Shown here: piece by piece, positions 60,292 through 64,000 of the stretch
Layout: the number at the start of each line of letters is the position of its first letter
Numbering within the stretch: position 1 is the stretch's first letter
Assembly: GCF_037893015.1 (NCBI RefSeq)
Contig: NC_133666.1
Coordinates: forward strand, 2,819,467-2,883,466
Origin: Macrotis lagotis
Taxonomy: Eukaryota; Chordata; Mammalia; Peramelemorphia; Peramelidae
Reading direction: 5' to 3'
Length of the DNA: 64,000 bases
Made by a program: the position numbers and the translations under genes
The notes under the pieces: model-generated
The model's database searches: none
What the model was told of the DNA's origin: nothing
The model's input: the letters and a program-made list of their open reading frames with translations, nothing else

Positions 60292-60600
60292 CGACAGAAT
60301 TGATGTTTGTCCCTCCTTCGAGAAGAGGACCATGCTGTCAGAGAGACAATGCCATGACAAGCACATGAATTGGATTGGAGTGAGGGGGGCTGGATTAAGT
60401 CACCAGCCTCACTTTCTCCTCCAGAGTCATCTGGATCCAGTGACCAGGTAACAATCAGGACGATTAGAGATGGCCCTGGATGTGAGGTAAATTGGGGTTA
60501 AGTGACTTGTCCAAAGTCACACTGTCTGAGACCAGACTTGAACTCAGGTCCTCCTGACTTCAGCAGTGGTGCTCTACCCACTGCACCATCTAGCTCCCAC
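60292..60600 (-). mobile_element. CORE-type SINE with RTE-like 3' tail, near full length
   Basis: Minus strand: tRNA-like head ('gatggtgcagtgggtagagc'), middle 'ggctggtgacttaatccag'-like segment, and end 'catggtcctcttctcgaagg' + 'agggacaaac'. Confidence 0.82.
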
Positions 60601-60604
60601 AAGT

Positions 60605-61025
60605 TAGCCACGAGGAAAGCAGCCCTGAAAAGGGTTACACTAGAGGTACTAGTCTTTCCTGAACATCCATATACCCCACTCAGCAATGACATCGGAAGGA
60701 TGAAAATATTGGGGATGAGGGGAATGAGGGAACTAAGTCAGATGACCTCAGCTAAAGGAGGTAGTCACCTGAGTGGATATTAACAAAGCTTCTTAATGAA
60801 CAGCCTTCTGAAAACTAATAAATTTTCATCAATCAGAACTGTGTGTCTTTTATTTTGACCTAAAACAATTCCCTCTTCAGTCTCACATATTTTATCGTAT
60901 TTGCCCGCTTTGGGGGACATTGTTGCTCTGAAATTAGGAAGACTTTTTCTTTTATGTTTTTCCTTTTTATGATGCAGCACAGTGACTGTATGCTTGTCAT
61001 GCAAGGATCATACTAGCTGAATGTG
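60605..61025. other. Unassigned sequence
   Basis: No recognised gene or repeat. Confidence 0.35.
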
Positions 61026-61030
61026 GAGAG

Positions 61031-61296
61031 GCCTGCCATCATAGGTTAAGCACATAGTAATGATTTGTTTTTGATGATCCCCCATGACCATGCATTAAGG
61101 TAGCGAAGAGCCACAATCACAGACCCTGTAAACACTGAAGTATTAAAATAATCTAATGCACATTGCTGACATCATGGGCCCCGTGAAGTATATTTAAGCA
61201 CAGGGTCCTCATGATTCCTTGGGGTCCTGCCTGACTTGAGAGATCAGGGGAATCACAGTTCAGGGAGACAGGGCAATTTGAACATTCACAAATCTG
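61031..61296 (+). promoter_or_regulatory. Direct repeat copy 1: promoter-like block
   Basis: About 265 bp, repeated at 63306-63573. Conserved short motifs: 'tagtaatgatttgtttttga', 'cctgtaaacactgaagtatt' (GTAAACA, forkhead-type), 'tgctgacatcatgg' (CRE-like TGACATCA) and 'tatatttaagcacagg' (TATA-like, 61188-61203). Order and spacing are kept. The start of transcription would be near 61220. No coding sequence recognised just downstream. Confidence 0.5.
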
Positions 61297-61464
61297 GAAC
61301 CAGATGATGTGAATTCTGTTTCCTTTTAGTCTTATTTTATAGGCAACAGAGATCAGTATTATTGTTGCTGAGACCTAGTTTTCAAATTTCAAGTCTCTTT
61401 CCTCTTCAATTTCCCAGAATTGGGGTGGCCAGCTCCCACTAGCCTTTTACCTGATGGATAAGCT

Positions 61465-61600
61465 TTTTTTTTTTTAAAAAAATATTCTTTTCATCCATAT
61501 GTACATGTATTTTTTTTTTAAGTTACACAATTTCCTTCCACCCTCCCTTCCCACCCAATAGGCTTTCTTCTGGAAGTGAAGTGAAATTTTCTTCCTAATG
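61465..61600 (-). mobile_element. Possible LINE-1 3' UTR remnant
   Basis: T-run followed by 'acaatttccttccaccctcc', as in the L1 3' ends at 25340-25390. Confidence 0.4.
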
Positions 61601-61734
61601 GGATATCACAATTTATGGGGCTCACCTTCAATCACCTTTTTCTCTTTGTATGTTTGTGTGTATGAGCAGTAATCCCATCTTTTTCATACGTATATTTCAA
61701 TATTTATCTCATAGGGACATAGCTGTCAGCTTGT

Positions 61735-61860
61735 TGCCCCTTCAATAGACTGGGAATTCTTGGAGGGCAGGCCTGCCTTTTTCCTTTCTTTAGAACGCCA
61801 AGGCTCAACACAGGCCCCGTTACGAAGAATGGGCTTACTAAATACTTGTGGCCGATCTGG
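61735..61860 (+). mobile_element. L2 3' end fragment
   Basis: 'gactgggaattcttggaggg', 'caggcctgcctttttccttt', 'ggcttactaaatacttgtgg' follow the L2 3'-end order. Confidence 0.65.
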
Positions 61861-61869
61861 TGCTAGCAT

Positions 61870-62300
61870 TTCAGAATCCAGTATCTTTTGGAGGAAGGCC
61901 TGATTGTTTGGTTGTATTTGAACTAGTCCAGATTGCCAACTTAGCTATAGTACAAAGATGTCAAGGCTCAAGATATGGCATTCCAGGACAGCAAAATGCA
62001 ATTTGAAGTCTGATGGCATTTGGCCAGAGTGCTCCCCCAAACCTTTGGTCAGATCCTTCACTGGGGTGGCCAGAGTTTTGTTCCAAGATAGAAAATTTAG
62101 AGGAATTCCAAGGTATTATCCTAGGACACACTATCTTCTCCCCTTCCCCAGATTGCTCCAGGTACCAAAAGGGCTAGTTCAGACTTTCCCCTTCAATCTA
62201 AGACCTTGCTCCCAAGGGTTACCAGAAGGAAAACAAATACTCCCCATTTTTAAGGAAAACAAGCCAAGTGGCATTTACATCAAAACAACGAAGAGAAAGA
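61870..62300. other. Unassigned sequence
   Basis: A 124-codon plus frame (61958-62332) has no recognisable motif. Not called. Confidence 0.3.
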
Positions 62301-62307
62301 GGAAACA

Positions 62308-62715
62308 GAATTGTACAAACTTTATTTGTTAAGATACATGTCATGCTTCAAGAGCAGCAAATGTGGCCGTTCCTTGTGTCCTTTGTTTCCCAAAGCCCTC
62401 AGTTTGGTCCTAGAGTTAGAAACTCACATTTTAGCCGAGGGAGAACAATTAACCATCTACATGGAATGCAGAAAAGCTTGAAGCATTTCCTAGGGTATAA
62501 ACAACAGTAGTGAACAAATCTAAGAGAACCAAGAAAAACAGCTGTGAAGGTGTCAAACGAGGTGTCAGGACGATTTGGACCCAAGAAGTCCATGGAGACT
62601 GGTGCTCCGGACAGTTGGGTGCCAATGAATTAGAATTTGAAATACCGAAAACCTTCTTCAGCTGAACCCAGAGGAGCTTTTACAACTCCATTCACCATCT
62701 TCTTTTTCTGTTTTT
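62308..62715 (-). other. Possible 3'-terminal exon or retrocopy fragment
   Basis: Minus strand: from about 62712 an open stretch KKKMVNGVVKAPLGSAEEGF then RYFKF and a stop at about 62634. About 300 bp of non-coding sequence and an AATAAA (62325-62320, read on the minus strand) follow. This is the layout of a coding end plus 3' UTR. There is no poly-A tail after the signal, and the upstream side ('aaaaaaaaacag') is a poor acceptor. Protein not recognised. Confidence 0.25.
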
Positions 62716-62964
62716 TTTTTTATATAGGAAAATGTTCATGTTAGTTGGCATTTGTCAAGTTTTTGATAAAAGAATGGAAACCTTTTTTTAAAAAAAGGAA
62801 AAGCAGCCAATGCACCAACTTCCACTCCCTTCAGGGGGTATGAGACAGCCCTGGGGAGAGAAGGGATGGTATCGGAACAGGTCTGACAAAAAGTCCCTAA
62901 GTCCAAGTTCGAGCTCAGCCTTGTCGTCTAGGACATAGGCTTCTAAATTAGAAGGAACAGAAAA

Positions 62965-63045
62965 AGTCACTGAGTTCAATCCCCTCATCTTAAAGATAAG
63001 AAAAACGAGACACAGGTGACTTGGCCAATGTTACCTTATTTTCCA
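62965..63045 (-). mobile_element. MIR-like fragment
   Basis: 'gagttcaatcccctcatctt', 'aaagataagaaaaacgagac', 'aggtgacttggccaatg' fit an antisense MIR core. Confidence 0.5.
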
Positions 63046-63305
63046 CATTTGTAAGTCAAAGGAATTGGAATAGATCTCCGAAGCCTCTTTTAGCTAAAAA
63101 TTCTATGCATGTGTGGTTCGAACGTGTGTTGAACTCTAGGGCACCCTGAAACTCTGGGAAGGAGTAGCTTAGACTGAAAGCTTTTCATGGGCTTCAATTG
63201 CTAGCAAAGCCAATGATCAGCTTTGTAAGGCTCAAACAAGGCAGGACTGAAGGCTCAGAAAATCAACTAAAAGAATCTTGTCAAAAGACCAGCTTTCCAG
63301 TTGTC

Positions 63306-63573
63306 ATCACAGGTTAAACACATAGTAATGATTTGTTTTTGATGATCCCTCATGACCGTCCATTAAGGTAGTGAAGAACCACAATCACAGACCCTGTAAA
63401 CACTGAAGTATTTAAATAAATCTAATGCACATTGCCGACATCATGGAACCCAAGAAATATATTTAAGCACAGGACAAAGCATCCTCATGCTTCCTTGGAG
63501 TCTGACTTGAGAGACCAGAGGAAATCACAGTTGGGGAAGATGGGACAATCTGAACACACATTCACAAATCTGG
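63306..63573 (+). promoter_or_regulatory. Direct repeat copy 2: promoter-like block
   Basis: Second copy of the block at 61031. Keeps GTAAACA, TGACATCA-like ('gccgacatcatgg') and 'tatatttaagcacagg' (63459-63474). Differs by scattered substitutions and a small insertion ('acaaagc') after the TATA-like box. The flanks differ from copy 1 beyond about 63573. Confidence 0.5.
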
Positions 63574-64000
63574 TCATCACCCAGGGAAAGGGACCCTTAA
63601 CTATGTAGCTGAGATGCTGTGGCCCCATAATGAGAAGACGGGACTCAGTGAGGGTGGGCAAAACATCAAAAAGGCAAAAGAAGAAGGGGATGGCAGACGA
63701 GGAGATGAAGAGATAGTGACATGGAAGCAACAAACACGGAACTGAGGAGCTAGTGGAAGAGAAGGGCCTGGCATGCTGTGATCCATGGAGTCAGACAGGG
63801 CTGAACAATTAGGTGTTCATCATCTACAACATTTTTTTGGGAAGGACTGAATCAAGCTTTCTGGGCCACTAATCTCATATTATGTTTCTGCAGCATTAGA
63901 GGAGACGTCTTAGTCATTGATATCTTAGTCCATGAACCAAGATCAAAACCAGGATCCATACATAGCTCTAGAAAGACAGAACTACTGTTCGATTTGAGTC
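63574..64000. other. Unassigned sequence to window end
   Basis: Minus-strand frames at 63485-63786 have a hydrophobic start but overlap the repeat block and have no family match. Not called. Confidence 0.35.

Overview
This window is vertebrate nuclear DNA, almost certainly from a marsupial. It is crowded with tRNA/CORE-type SINEs (the 'gcagctaggtggcgcag...tccaaatc...cacttaaccccattgcc' family), marsupial-type LINE-1, RTE-clade LINEs and old L2 and MIR. I see no bacterial or phage features and no complete, convincing host protein-coding gene. The species cannot be fixed from the sequence alone.

Layout. 0-12 kb: an old L1 ORF1 fragment, a long TC/TCTG microsatellite, an RTE fragment (4.7-6.3 kb) and scattered SINEs. 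12-27 kb: a nearly complete RTE LINE on the minus strand (13.5-16.8 kb), L1 3' ends, L2 fragments and a local tandem duplication of a SINE dimer (22.8-23.3 kb). 27-50 kb is the most informative part. It holds a locally duplicated segment: copy A is about 28.0-33.2 kb, and copy B/C is about 40.3-47.7 kb, interrupted by later insertions. Copy A carries an exon-like open frame with splice-site-like borders. Two 3.2-kb LINE-1 derivatives with a 5' UTR, ORF1 and a 3' tail but no ORF2 ('half-L1' layout) lie at 28.27-31.47 kb (+) and 35.68-38.84 kb (-), each with its own target-site duplication. A UBE2D1 processed pseudogene with an exact 15-bp target-site duplication lies at 47.7-49.1 kb. 50-61 kb: further L2, RTE and L1 pieces with nested SINEs. 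61-64 kb: a direct repeat of about 265 bp (61.03 and 63.31 kb) with a TATA-like box and other conserved short motifs, which looks like a duplicated promoter or regulatory block.

Most of the window is intergenic or intronic DNA. The elements fall into three apparent mobilisation partnerships: L1 with its poly-A-tailed SINEs, half-L1 elements and the retrocopied mRNA; RTE with SINEs that share its 3' end; and ancient L2 with MIR. The most notable system is the two-copy ORF2-less L1 family, whose 3' tail contains three degraded SINE modules in fixed order. All similarity statements are by eye.
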